Source of the DNA: Byssothecium circinans
Taxonomy: Eukaryota > Ascomycota > Dothideomycetes > Pleosporales > Massarinaceae
Assembly: GCA_010015675.1 (NCBI GenBank)
Contig: ML976992.1
Span: 512,404 to 576,403 of the forward strand
Direction of reading: 5' to 3'
DNA: 64,000 bases
How positions within the stretch are numbered: the stretch's first letter is position 1; every line of letters begins with the position of its first letter. Both the position numbers and the translations under genes were made by a program. Shown here piece after piece: positions 53,675-64,000 of this stretch. The notes beneath the pieces are model-generated. The model was not told where the DNA came from, did not search any database, and saw only the letters and a program-made list of their open reading frames with translations.

Positions 53675-55617
53675 CTATGTTGTCGATTTTCGTTTATCTT
53701 TGAATGGCCAAACGTTCGCCCATTGCTCTCGCTCTTCGGGGGTGTTTGATTCTGCATCCAGAAACTTCTCCTTGGCTTTCTCCAATTCCTCGGATACCAT
53801 GCCATACTCCTCTGGCGAAACGGCCCCATCCCAACCTGTGTATGCACCGACTTCCTCAATCACCTGCGCCTTCCGCTCAATGTCCTTTTCCCACCTAGCC
53901 AACTCGTCTTTCTGCTTCGAAAGTTCACGATCCGAGTAGACGAGAGGACAAGGTACTTGAACAGCTTCCTGGCCACTAGCCTTGACCACAGTCTTCCGTA
54001 CGTCCGGTTCTGCGAGCTGGGATAACAAGCTCTGAATATAGGCTTCGCCGTCATCAAAGATAGATCCAATCAGAGTCATGATCTGACAAGGAAGGGTATC
54101 GCGGTAGCGGAGGACGCGTAGCAGGTCAGGAGCTTCTTTTTGAATGAATATCTGGTAGAGTCCCCAGATAGATTGGGCCGTGTGCAGATTTCGTGCATTT
54201 GCTTGTGCGACTGGGTCCAAGTCTGCGAAGTTTGAAGGCAGTTTGGGCGTCTCAAAAACTTCCAATATCTTCCCATCATATTCAATCAGAGAGGGATAAT
54301 GAACATGCAGAAAGGCGGGGCTGAGATGTACGGCTTGCCAGTCGATGATACCTGTGATCTGCGTGGGGTTATTCTCATTGACAAAGATGTTGTCGGAATG
54401 TAGGTCGTTGTGCCAAAGTACAGAGGCGGTGTATGCCTCATCTTTCGGCACAATAAGAGGGAGTATGCGGCTATAGTCCCGGATGACCGCCATTTTGGAT
54501 GCCTTTGATGGGTGAAACCCTCCTGGGCCGTTGAATATGCCTTGCTGGCGGTCCTGTGGAAACTCGGAGAATGCGTCGAGACAAGCAACTTCCCGCTTCA
54601 TGATGGCGTCCAAGACATCTTCAGCTGACGTCCCTAAATCAGAAAATTAGTCCAATCCTGTTTTCACTGACCACGCGTTGGGATCTTACATGGACCGCGA
54701 TGGACATTAACTTCTCCTCTTTTATCATCAAACCAGGTGCGGCTAGTAATCGGACCGACACTGAAAGTGTCATCGACTTCTGTGCCCCTGATATCTGGAA
54801 TATCCTTTGCGTAGTACAGTGAACCATAGCAGGGAAAGCGTGCCTTTGACAATCGTGCCGAGAAGGTTGCCAGCTGTCGTACAATATCAACCTTCTGTTT
54901 CCCTGAAAAGTCATCCCACAGGCGGCCAAGTTCAATGCCAGGACACTTCTCCATGATTATGTACTCGGCCCCAATATCATTGGTGCTTGCTTGTGTGCTG
55001 TATGCCAGCACTTTCGGCACAGGTATCTCGAGGCGGTCTCTAACCTATGCAGTATATTAGCCAAAGCGTTATGACGAATTGATCTGATGATATTGGCAGC
55101 AGTACATAGTCCATGGTTGCTACCTCCGAAGCAGTAGTATAGTGCGGACGGCCCGCGTTTAGATTTGGAAGCCGGGCAATGAGTTGACGTCCGTCAATCA
55201 TCGTCACCAGAAAGGTCTTGTTGAAATTTCCTTCCGGTAGCTTTGTGAGCTCGACACAATTCGCACCCGGTCCAGCGGCATTTTCGACAGCTCGAATTAG
55301 TGCCTCCAAATCGAATCGTAAGTGGCGGCGCTGAAATTGTTCCGTTTCATTCCAAAGCCAACGTTGAGCTTTGTAGCTAAAGATATCATCCTCTGAGGTA
55401 AACTCTGAAAGTTGATTAGAATAATGCATTCTGTTCCAACACAATGAGACTCACCCTGCGCTTTGTTCGTGGGATGCTTCATCGCGTAGTCATGTGCTGA
55501 GGCTGAAAGAGAGGTAATTGGATGGAAATCACCTCTACGTAGCCATCTTGGAAAGGAATACAAAGATCGACGAAGAAAATTTGGCTCATTGAGGCGTGGC
55601 CGTAAGCGGGAGAGCAT
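53675..55617 (-). CDS. AIM9-like mitochondrial phosphotransferase (APH fold)
   Basis: Four exons, 55617..55455, 55404..55106, 55044..54690 and 54633..53675, join in frame (introns 50, 61, 56 nt) to 591 aa. The N-terminus MLSRLRPRLNEPNFLRRSLY plus a Trp-Arg-Arg stretch is a likely mitochondrial presequence. The kinase-like fold shows KLPEGNFNKTFLVTM with DGRQLIARLP (nucleotide loop and the strand that carries the usual ATP-contacting residue), EYIIMEKCPGIELG, the catalytic HNDLHSDNIFV and metal-binding GIIDWQ. This is the APH/choline-kinase superfamily, and the order fits Altered Inheritance of Mitochondria 9 (AIM9/FMP29) proteins. The substrate is unknown. The C-terminus is a charged helical region. 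It sits between two DUF7730-like paralogues. Confidence 0.88.
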
Positions 55618-56170
55618 ATTTGTTTACCCTCTTAGAGTCCTCAGCCAATGCTTTGCTTGAGCTGACTTGTACGTATGCCGAGCTGGAGGAGGAGTTAATA
55701 GAGGTAGGATGCATGGACAGGACGGGTAGGGACGGGTCTTCGCGAGTGTCGCCCCTGCCATTGGAACTCAAAACCATCACTTACCTCTAGAGCGCATCAG
55801 CAAAGCTTACTCGCAGGTTGTAGCGAAAATGAGAATAAATGATTGTTTTGAAAATTGGACGCAATGAACTAGAGTGAAACCAGACGGTAGGTGGGGAATA
55901 CAATCACGTGACTACATGGCCGCCTAGGTTTACAAGCGCGTGTATCCACAACACCACTCCATCTTATTGCTGCTGGTATAAATACCCAGTGCACTTGCTC
56001 ACTTCGACCACACCTACTTGAACAACACCCCCGATTCTCTACCTGCGATTCAACTTCAACCACAGATCTTTCTAAGGTTTTATCGCAGAAAGCACGATTC
56101 TCGAGCTCGAACACTTGCACACTTCAACTACAGCATACCAAGTTAATCCTATCAGAAACCCAGCCGCGCA
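55618..56170. other. Divergent promoter region, AIM9-like/DUF7730-like
   Basis: Between the minus-strand AIM9-like gene and plus-strand 56171 gene. A consensus TATA box lies at 55977-55984. No gene is supported. Confidence 0.5.
55977..55984 (+). promoter_or_regulatory. TATA box of the 56171 gene
   Basis: TATAAATA, 187 bp before the ATG at 56171, followed by a C/A-rich leader with CAACTTCAACC-like repeats. The spacing fits a TATA-dependent promoter with a leader of roughly 150 nt. Confidence 0.6.
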
Positions 56171-57163
56171 ATGGAGCCTCGATATTCTCTCCGTAGGACT
56201 GGGGCACGAGCTCGACGTCAACGCAAGATTACTCATCGTCTCGAGAGTGGTCTAGTCTCCCTCGAACAAACCCCTGCGGATTTGGTTCAAGTGTAAGCCC
56301 ATTTCAATTCTTCGTTGTAATATACATGAGTTTGTTCAAGGTTTTTTTTTTTTTTTTTTCATCATGCGGCAACGAATATATACTCATCGAATATCCAGTG
56401 TCCAGAACAATTCGAAGACAACGCTCCTCTCTCTCCCCGCCGAAATCCGCATGAGGATTTGGGAATATGCCCTCGGTGGTGTCTGCATTTGCCACGTACC
56501 CTTGAAAAACAGCGATGAAGCTAACACCAAAGTCTTCGATGAGGACACAGCGTTTGAGAAAGGGTCAGGGAGGGACTTTAGTCCACGTCGTAACGACAAG
56601 TCCAGCAACACTGTTAGCTATTCCATCGCACTGTTGCCCGTCTGCCGACAGATCTACAGCGAGGTGGCCGTGCTTCCATACTCACTTAACACCTTCTACT
56701 TCCACAAGAGCAACCTCATGCGCCGGTGGTGGAAGCTTCGCCAGCCCGCGCAACGTAATGCTGTACAGCATATCACCATGGACGTCTGGGAGGACTTCAG
56801 TTCCTGTTGCGAGATACTACTTTCTACAAATGCCTTCCCGAATCTCAAGACAGTGACTGTGGTTTGTTGGTGTCAGTTTTATTATCTGCATCTAGATGAC
56901 GTGGAGAAATACTTCATGGGAGATTCGTATTGGGAGCGGAAGAAACTGCAGAATGTGGAGGACCTTGAGAAGAAGGGTTATGCGATATATGTTCAGTAAG
57001 TTTCTGGACTTGGTCTTGTTGTGTTGTGCGAGGCAAGCTAACGCTGTGTAGGAAACGCATGCAAGACGAGCATGACGCCGTAGTCTCTTTCAAAGGGCCT
57101 TTGACGTATGCTGCGCTAATGAAGCGAAAGATGAAGCTGGATGCACGTCGGACACATCACTAG
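56171..57163 (+). CDS. 2EXR/DUF7730-like protein, second of a related pair
   Basis: Exons 56171..56292, 56399..56995 and 57052..57163 give 276 aa. The first intron (106 nt) contains a run of 18 T (56342-56359) and ends atatccag. The protein reads HRLESGLVSLEQTPADLVQ, LLSLPAEIRMRIWEYALGG, LLPVCRQIYSEVAVLPYSLN and FPNLKTVTVV, matching the gene at 52582 in order and spacing. It ends FKGPLTYAALMKRKMKLDAR, also shared in pattern. Family proteins carry an F-box-like N-terminal motif; partners and function are unknown. A TATA box at 55977 fits this start. Confidence 0.82.
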
Positions 57164-58442
57164 AAGAAATAGTAGAGAGCGAACACAAGGGAGCGGTAAT
57201 AGTGTGGATGTGGCATGAAAAGAACGACCGAACAAGGCATGCTTGCAACTCTGCAGCTGCCCCGGTACAAAGTACGGGGGTGAACACGACGGGCAATTCA
57301 TATAGTGGTTGCTTTTGTATATCTTACCTAAGGATGCTGGCCTATGAGAATCAAACCATTCTGTATGCGCGGCTCGAACCGAAGTCGAGGCCCAATCTTC
57401 GTACATTTCTCTCATGGAAATTGACTTCCTTCCTACCATTCCTCATACACAGATTAATACGGGACTTGACTCACCCCAGCAATCAAAGTCCAGGCCCCAA
57501 GCTCAACCCGCGTGCAGACTGCTCATAGACTCGACCAAAATTCGGAATACCCAAATGAGCACTGCCGCACTCAAACCTTATCTCCCCTTCATCTACTCCG
57601 AAGCTCCAGCTGTCATCTCTCTAGCGCGCACCAACAACACTGAAAGCTTAGTTCCAGTAGCGCCCAGTTATCAAAAGCGGACATACACTACTTACTAGCG
57701 TAGCCGTTACACGAAGTGTGGCGTTCCCACCCCACTCCTCCACAACCTTTCTTTGACTTCGGACATTGGTGCGGGGAGCCCGTTGTGTGTTGTCACTCCA
57801 CTCCACTCGCTTGCCGAGTCTCGACTTTGCCTTCAAGAAATTGCCACGAGCTCGAATAAACCGAACTAGATATGATGGGAGACTTGCGATCGATATTAAG
57901 GCACAAGTATGCTGACAGTTCTGCCGGGGAGCTGAGTGGTATTGGCGGATATTGTGCGACATAGCTGTCGTGTGAGATAGGAGCTTTTCGTTCGGGACGG
58001 AACCGAGTCGGACAGGGCGCAGCTCCGAAGAGGCTGAGGATGATGTGTAGCGAGAGGGCGCACGACAGGCAGATCCGAATGATTCATCTGCTTGTTTATT
58101 TTTGACTGCAGATAGACTACCGGTATTCAGAAGCCGGAGCTAGAGGGGTACGTGCCAGCTAATGACGCCGGTATGTGATGGTATGACAGGCGAGGAAATG
58201 AACTATGGAAAGGGGGACAGGACTAGAGAAGTAAGATGACACTGGATGAGCCTGTGTAGTAGGTAACTCTGCGGCTGGAGATGTGGTTGGAAAATAATTC
58301 TATGATAGGGATTATGGTATTGTTATTACAAGATTAGATTAGGTCGCGACATGTAATGTTGTCTAAGAAGATAGTTGCGCTAAAACCCGGACATTGCGCC
58401 TGTCAGCATGCATTGAATGATTCAACCAAGAATCTAAGATCC
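57164..58442. other. Intergenic region, no gene seen
   Basis: The 3' flanks of the DUF7730-like gene (plus) and the secreted protein gene (minus). Open frames here have no family resemblance. Confidence 0.5.
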
Positions 58443-59767
58443 CTAAGGTCGCCCAGCCCAAGAATTGGATTTGCCGCCCCAAGGGGAATTATTCCGATTC
58501 CCATCCCATCCTCTGCCATTCTTGTTGCATACCGCCATAGACGCACTGGGTGTAATAGTAGTCGTCCGAGTGAATGTAGCCTTAATAGTTCGCGTCGAGG
58601 TAGTCGTAGTATAAGCGATGGTCACTCTTGTCTTCGTCCGCGTGGGCAGTGTAGTGGTCTTCGTAAATATACCAGAGAAGATCGTTACTGGTGGGAGGCT
58701 TGTTGTTTCCGTGCTTGTAGCGATTGTGAGCTCAGATGTGGTTATTGCCTGGGCTGTTGATGTAACGGTGGCGTTGACGGGCGGTGAGGCAGTGATAGTA
58801 AGAGTGGGCTGATCGGCGCCCAGCTTAACCACTGGAACGACTGCTGCCGGAGCGCCTCGCCGTGCCTTTGCAGCTGCGATTCGTGCGCGGGCGTACTCAA
58901 CATTGACAGATCGGTCGCCCTTTCGCATGAAGCGGTGGACTTTAGGCGTGCTGGTGGGTATGGCGAGCGCGCCAGGGTGAACCAATGTAGGGGAGTATTT
59001 GCATGGTTTGTCTTGCTTGACTGAGCTTAGGGTCGTGCATTGGGCGGTGACACTCTTCGTTGTGATCGACAGATCCTTGGTCCAAGTTCGCGAAACACGC
59101 GTGATTGATCGTGTGGTGGTGATGGTGGTGGCCGGAGGTGTGATCGTCTTGATATCTTTGGCTGTGGCTGATGGAACAGTATAAGTTGCATCTGGGCCAA
59201 TCGTTGTTGTCACAACAAGTGTGGAGGTCGATGTCAAAGTCACGATAGGGGTCGTGGTAACGGAGAATGTGACTGTTGGGGTATATGTGGTGGTGACTTG
59301 AGGGCCGCAGTCGAGATGAAGATCTGAAACCTTGGTCAATACATGAATCAACATCGTAGAGCCAACTTACCTCTCTGCCAGGCATACTGTTGCCCGACTC
59401 CATTGTTCCCCAAGATGAGGATGATGTAGTCACCGGACACCATCTGGCTCTTCAGCACCGGGCATGTCGACAATTGACTTGTGTCGTCTGGCAGAGTGGG
59501 AATCTGCGAGCAGAAAACTTCATCACCGGCTGGGTTAACGAAGAGAACTTCTGCATTGTCTTGGTTGCATCCTTCGAAAGTCGAAACGCAGGTGAATGAG
59601 TCGTTTGATGCCGTGTTGATGAAGTAACGCCCTTCATCAACGAAGTCGACACCGAACGAATAGCAGACTGAGTCGGGATTGCCTTGTTTGGTCGTGTTCC
59701 ATTGGGCTACAGTTATAGATAAGAGAGCATAGAATGCTAAAAGCCGAAAGGAGCGTGAGACAGTCAT
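58443..59767 (-). CDS. Secreted Thr/Val-rich protein
   Basis: Two exons, 59767..59371 and 59323..58443, separated by a 47-nt intron, give 425 aa. The start MTVSRSFRLLAFYALLSITV followed by AQW is a typical signal peptide. The first third has Cys spaced as VCYSFG, FTCVSTFEGC, VFCS and STCPVL, probably a disulphide-bonded domain also found in other fungal secreted proteins. The rest is Thr/Ser/Val-rich (TTTYTPTVTFSVTTTPIVTL and similar), expected to be heavily O-glycosylated. Between two Thr-rich parts is a basic segment (HRFMRKGDRSVNVEYARARI). The C-terminus (GRGWDGNRNNSPWGGKSNSW) is Gly/Asn/Trp-rich and lacks a GPI-type hydrophobic end. It is likely a cell-wall or secreted protein; I do not recognise a named family. 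Confidence 0.78.
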
Positions 59768-61563
59768 GGTGTGTGCGAGGCGATGCAATGGAACAAAGGT
59801 GTATCTGTCTTGAGCATGTCGAGCTGTTATGTACCCAGGTATGCCACCAAATAACGTAGCTGAACACCGAGCTCTGGTTGGATCAACGCTCTATCGATTG
59901 AGAGGCTTGAAGGCTTGGAGATGCGTTAGAAGGCGGCCTGATTGCAGTAGCATCGCCCGACAGCCGACAGACGCGGGACGCCAGTGATGTGCATGTGGGC
60001 CTGACATCGTGTCTATTTCAATAGCTCAAGCCACGAGGTAAGCCAGATTGGGCGTGTGGTGTACGAGGAAGAGAGCTTGAGAAAAGCGAAGTATCGAAGC
60101 TATTGAAGCTGTTGGCGAACTGAGCCAATGAGACGCTGACCATCCTTTTTCGATCTAACAGCTTTGGAGTCCACGCTTCCCCACTCATCCGTCAATTGTA
60201 CTATTTCGGTTTCTTTCAAAGCGAGATCGTTCGTGTAAAGTTTTGGTGCTGAGATAGTGAAACGCCGAGCTGGACTTTCTTTGCCATCGGTACTGCAAGT
60301 CCGACATATCGCGTGGTGGGGAGTTCCGACTTCAAGCAAGAACGTGCTTTGATAGCCACGCCACTTTTACGAGCTAGCAGGTGGGGAGGCTCATAGATAC
60401 GAACTGGAAAAATGGTCCTTGGTATTTCCTATGTTTCGGTTGACAGAGCAGCTATCCGTGTCAGCATCTACAAGCAACGCAGTAGTAGGCCACGGTACCA
60501 CGTCCCACATGACAGAGGCTTTACAGACTGTTCGAGCTTGTATTGGTTGCTGCTAAACAGGCGCACAGGAGATTTGCCAACATTGAATCGCTGGCAAGTA
60601 GGATTTAGCGTGACCGTGAGTCGAGAATGGGGCAGTATAGACTGTCCAAGCATAAAAAATCATCTAATAGCTTGGTTCTTATCAATCCTGTTCCTGGGCG
60701 GCAGTTACGACGAGTGTTCGCGCTGTTGAAGAAGGGAGAAGAGAGAAGGGCCGACCATGGCGGGAAACCCCTGTTTTTGCCATGAGCTCTAGCCTCGTAC
60801 AGCAAACTTCGCACTGGATGGATAGCCGAGCGCACAACCCTAATGAAAAACGCACGCCTTCCACCGATAATTCCCTTGATTCTCACAGCGAAATTAATTT
60901 TCTCACCTATATAAATAATTTAAACCCAAATCTTGGCACCTGTGACGGGTCTTCATCAGAAGGTCAACCGTGATCCACTCGCGCTTCCCATACAATTCTC
61001 TGGACAGGAGCCCAGTTCGAGTCCGATGGTGTCCATTAATCTCACTCGCTTAGGTAACTAGCGATGCTGGGAGGACTTAAGCAATGAATACAATCTGACG
61101 AGGGAAGCAATTCTGCAGTCGGGTGTTCACCATTGGATGGCGGCGCTGGAATACTCTGGTTTGGGGTTGGTAGGCGTGGGTGGGGTGGTTGCATCAACTG
61201 ATTTTTGTTGCTGAGTTTTTTGCTGTATTTCGGGAGTCTTCATTTTTTGAAATTTAAATTAGAGGGAGCATTGATGAACAATGAACAAACAGCATATGCA
61301 TATTATTCATACATACAAGCTACAAAGCGCTCAATATATTACAAGATCATTCATCATCATTTCTCTCTCCCAGGGTATTCTTTCATCGCCATAACAATGC
61401 AGTAGTAGTATGCCATCCCGCACTCCGCACTCGCCCAGGACCACCCGTTAGGCACACCGCTCCAGTCCTCTATCCTGCTCATGCCAACCCATACAACGCC
61501 CCAAAGCCCTAGGCAAAAAGAACTGCGAACGTATGATGTGATTATGTATGCACAAACCATCCC
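59768..61563. other. Intergenic region, no gene seen
   Basis: About 1.8 kb between the secreted protein gene and PPG1. A locally AT-rich patch lies at about 61205-61345. Short open frames are unsupported, and a tRNA B-box-like word at about 61014 has no matching A box. Confidence 0.5.
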
Positions 61564-62911
61564 TTACAAGAAGTATTCACCACGCGTACCTCTCCCTGCA
61601 GGAACCGCGCGTTTATGATCTGGCACGGCGCTGAAAATTTGGAACTCAGGTTTGAGGTCCTCGCCCAGGTTCATTATCGAGGCGACATTGCCGCAGCGGT
61701 AGCAGTAGTTGGGGGCGGACCAAACGGTGACAACATCTTTGTCTTTGAAGTGGTACTGCGCAAGTCAGTCGGTGAACCTATCATAGTATCGAATCAAACG
61801 TACCTTGTAGCCTTCGTTGACCAGCTGATGCGCTCGAGCAATGAGCTGTAGACCATTGACGTGGTTGAACTCTGATGAGACTTTGTCGCCGAACAGCCAG
61901 CCAGCACCGCGAGGAGAAACCGCCCATGTATCGACGTCCTCCGGGTCACTCCAGACCAAGTCACAGAATGCACCTTCATGTGGAATTTCCTGTGCTCGGG
62001 CCACGACGCGTATTTGATCCAGTGTCCGGATCTCGGGGCTTAGGCCGCCGTGTACACACAGCACCTTGCCGTCAACAATGGCCGCTAGTGCGAGGAAATC
62101 AAAGACTTGACAGCAGGCTTTCCATACCGAAGCGTTGCCGTATTTGGTCTGGCATTCCTCGTAAAACCCATAGACTTGAGTGATCTGTCTCGACTCGTGA
62201 TTTCCGCGGACTAGAGTGACTCGATCGGGGAATCTAAGTGGTTAGCTTAAATGACAATACCGTAAGGCAATCATACTTTGCTTTCAAACACATGAGTAAT
62301 GTGAAGGTTTCCAAACTGAAGTAACCTCGATCCACAAAATCGCCCAAAAAGACGAAGTTTTGCTGCCCATTTCCTAACGGCACGTTTCGTGTCGAAGCCG
62401 CAGTAGACTCTTCCTCCACGCTTCGCCTGCCAGTGATACTCCTGCTGCGACCTCTTTCCTCCTCTTCTTCATCGTCCTCGTCTTCCTCCTCGTTTGGACT
62501 AGCGGGTCCTGTGTATCTCTCATCGCGCTGGAACCTCCTTTTCATCTTCCGCTTTGCTCTGGGGTCTGTTATGGTGGTCGGCGGTTCTATATCCTCGGGT
62601 TTGATGGTTGAGGGTATTGCGGGGGCGATGGGAGCAGTTGGGCTATCGCTGGGCATACCGCCGGCGACTCGGAACAGCTCGAGGAGATCGTAGAATTGGC
62701 CGTGGATATCGCCGCAAACGGTGACGGGAGTTCGAACAGGTTGAATGTTGGACTCCTCCATGAGACACTCCTTTACAATCTCGCAGAGGCGCTTCATCTC
62801 TGCCTCGGGTAGGTATTTGCATTGCTTCGCCTGCTCCAACCACTCATCCGGCCCCGCGCCTTTTGAAAGCCGCGCGGGCCCTGGCTGAGGGACATCTCGG
62901 TCTCTCCCCAT
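61564..62911 (-). CDS. PPG1: Serine/threonine protein phosphatase PPG1 type with large insert
   Basis: Exons 62911..62277, 62233..61804 and 61755..61564 (introns 43 and 48 nt) give 418 aa. The catalytic core of a PP2A-like phosphatase is complete: GDIHGQ at 67-72, GDFVDRG at 190-196, RGNHESR, the LCVHGG loop, HQLVNEGYK and the YCYRCGN active-site end. The C-terminus ends GTRGEYFL, a PPG1/PP2A-type carboxyl tail usually methylated on Leu. Between the first two metal motifs lies a roughly 99-residue insert (about 84-182) that is Pro-rich, then very basic ([10 protein letters not shown]), then acidic ([12 protein letters not shown]). PPG1 works in glycogen metabolism in yeast and with the Far/STRIPAK complex. 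The start is the first ATG. Confidence 0.92.
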
Positions 62912-63549
62912 ACTGTACGAGCCGGTAGCGGGAGAAGTAGGGGTCGTCTTCTACTATAACCCTAGAGTAACAATGGCCGTGGTGGAGGAGCGACAGTCGT
63001 CGTGTGGCTGAGGGGATCAACAAGCGTGACGTAGCGAGTCCTGTGCTATCATGGGGCGCAGGCAGAGCGAGGGAAAGGTACAGGAGTCCAGAGTGAGAGA
63101 GGATAATTACCAAGTTCAGTAGTGTCCGACCCGGACATGCATGATGAGGTGGAAGCTTGAAGTGGTCGGTGCAGGGTCGTTCGCCTTGAGCTGGCCCGGG
63201 CGCTTGGTGAACGAAATGTCCCGCTCTCCCGCTTCGGGCAGGCGGTCAGATCGTCACCCATCGCCCATTCTCTCCGCCCTCTCAGGCTTCGAACCACCAA
63301 CGACGCCGACTGCCACCCCAACAAACGCGCTCCACGTCTACGTCTGCCGCTTCGCGCCTCCTCGACTCCACACAGAGCGGTTGCCCTTCGCTAGCCAGGA
63401 CTCGCCTTCCAATGTCCGTGTCTACTGTTTGTCGTTCCGCCCGCCGCCAAACTACCAACAATCCACCCTCATAAACCTCCCCTCACCCTTCAACACCTCA
63501 CCCCCACAACTCGCCCACTGTCCACGGCCGCCCCTCGACCTCCCCACCC
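62912..63549. other. Divergent promoter region, PPG1/UPF3
   Basis: About 640 bp. A plus-strand frame at 63141-63698 runs through it into UPF3 in another frame; it is Pro/Ser-rich and unsupported. C/A-rich sequence precedes the UPF3 ATG. Confidence 0.5.
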
Positions 63550-64000
63550 ATGGCGCCCCCAAGCGGTGCCAACGGCGTCATCCCCATCACGGTGCTGCAG
63601 AAGAACCCCCCCACGTCAGCGCCCCGCGGCCCGAAAGCCCCTGCACCACGCCTGAAGCTCGTCTGCCGCCGCCTGCCCCCTGGACTGACAAAAGCTGAGT
63701 TCGAGAACATATTGGGCGAGGAGTGGAAGGTCGGCGGTGGGAAGATTGACTGGCTCAACTACAGGAAGGGCAAGATCTCCAAAGAGTAGGCCCCTCCTTT
63801 CCTTATCACGACCTGGGCTAAATTCATGACAGTGTCGCCAAACCCTCCAAGCCCTCGCGAGCCTATCTGCATGTAACTCAGCACGCTTATGTCCTCGCAC
63901 TCGGCGACCGGATCCGCGAAGTCACCTTCCACGATGCTGCCAAATCCTTCCAAGATGCCGCCCTTGTCGGTCCGCCAACTCTAGAGTATGCTCCGTACCC
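63550..64000 (+). CDS. UPF3: Nonsense-mediated decay factor UPF3 (5' part, runs off the window)
   Basis: The gene is cut by the right end of the window. Exon 1 is 63550..63785; a 47-nt intron leads to exon 2 from 63833. The spliced frame reads APRLKLVCRRLPPGLTKAEF, then WKVGGGKIDWLNYRKGKISK, DVAKPSKPSRAYLHVTQHAY and EVTFHDAAKSFQDAALVGPP. This is the Smg4/UPF3 RRM-like domain that binds UPF2 and links exon-junction or termination events to nonsense-mediated mRNA decay. It starts about 35 residues after the ATG, as in other fungi. Remaining exons lie beyond the window. Confidence 0.93.

Noticed and set aside
61005..61030. Possible tRNA B box (gttcgagtcc)
   Set aside because: No A box, acceptor stem or anticodon arm can be folded around it.
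63141..63698. 185-codon plus-strand frame running into UPF3
   Set aside because: It is Pro/Ser-rich, lies in the PPG1/UPF3 promoter and overlaps UPF3 exon 1 in a different frame.
1..64000. CRISPR arrays, prophage, transposons or biosynthetic clusters
   Set aside because: No regularly spaced repeats, integrases, transposases, polyketide or peptide synthases were seen; the gene content is ordinary fungal chromosome.

Overview
This window comes from the nuclear genome of a filamentous ascomycete. Genes carry many short introns of about 45-60 nt with GT..AG ends and CTAAC/CTGAC-like branch sites. The family mix fits Pezizomycotina: Zn2Cys6 regulators, a cpcA-type bZIP, CIA30, IML2 and SEM1. Several small 2EXR/DUF7730-like proteins of a type common in Dothideomycetes point to that class, but this placement is inference. 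I rebuilt exon structures by hand from splice signals, reading frame and family resemblance. No transcript data were available.

Layout, left to right. 1-10 kb: lariat debranching enzyme (DBR1) and a divergent RNase P/MRP Rpr2-type subunit, ZPR1, a PPIL3-type cyclophilin, an arrestin-like protein and an 80-residue orphan. 10-13 kb: an intron-containing tRNA-Leu(UAG) and a cpcA/GCN4-like bZIP gene with a perfect TGACTCA box and candidate upstream ORFs. 14.8-21 kb: a DUF7730-like protein, an AflR-like Zn2Cys6 regulator, CIA30, a DUF202 membrane protein and RPA2. 21-24 kb: the DBP10 helicase, divergent from RPA2. 24-29.5 kb: a 5.5-kb stretch without recognisable genes, ahead of a Zn2Cys6/PAS-like regulator. 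33-36.4 kb: a DNAJC8-like protein divergent from the DBP4 helicase. 37.4-45.5 kb: a Zn-cluster-less fungal regulator-like protein, an orphan, a Zn2Cys6 regulator with an apparent 4-nt microexon, and an Mpv17/PMP22 protein. 46-52 kb: phosphoglycerate kinase, SEM1 and IML2. 52.5-57.2 kb: two related DUF7730-like genes flanking an AIM9-like mitochondrial phosphotransferase. 58.4-64 kb: a secreted Thr-rich protein, a PPG1-type phosphatase with a large acidic insert, and the start of UPF3, which runs off the window.

Most genes are housekeeping. RNA metabolism is prominent: DBR1, Rpr2, DBP10, DBP4, PPIL3, DNAJC8-like and UPF3. Several lie head to head over about 150-700 bp shared promoters: DBR1/Rpr2, CIA30/DUF202, RPA2/DBP10, DNAJC8/DBP4, SEM1/IML2 and PPG1/UPF3. 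There is no secondary-metabolite cluster, transposon, CRISPR or virus-like element that I can support. The points worth a second look are gene-structure oddities (a 4-nt microexon beside a GC-AG intron, introns hidden in open frames, one unresolved splice junction), the cpcA control region, the PPG1 insert, the tail-anchored CIA30 and the duplicated small-protein locus.
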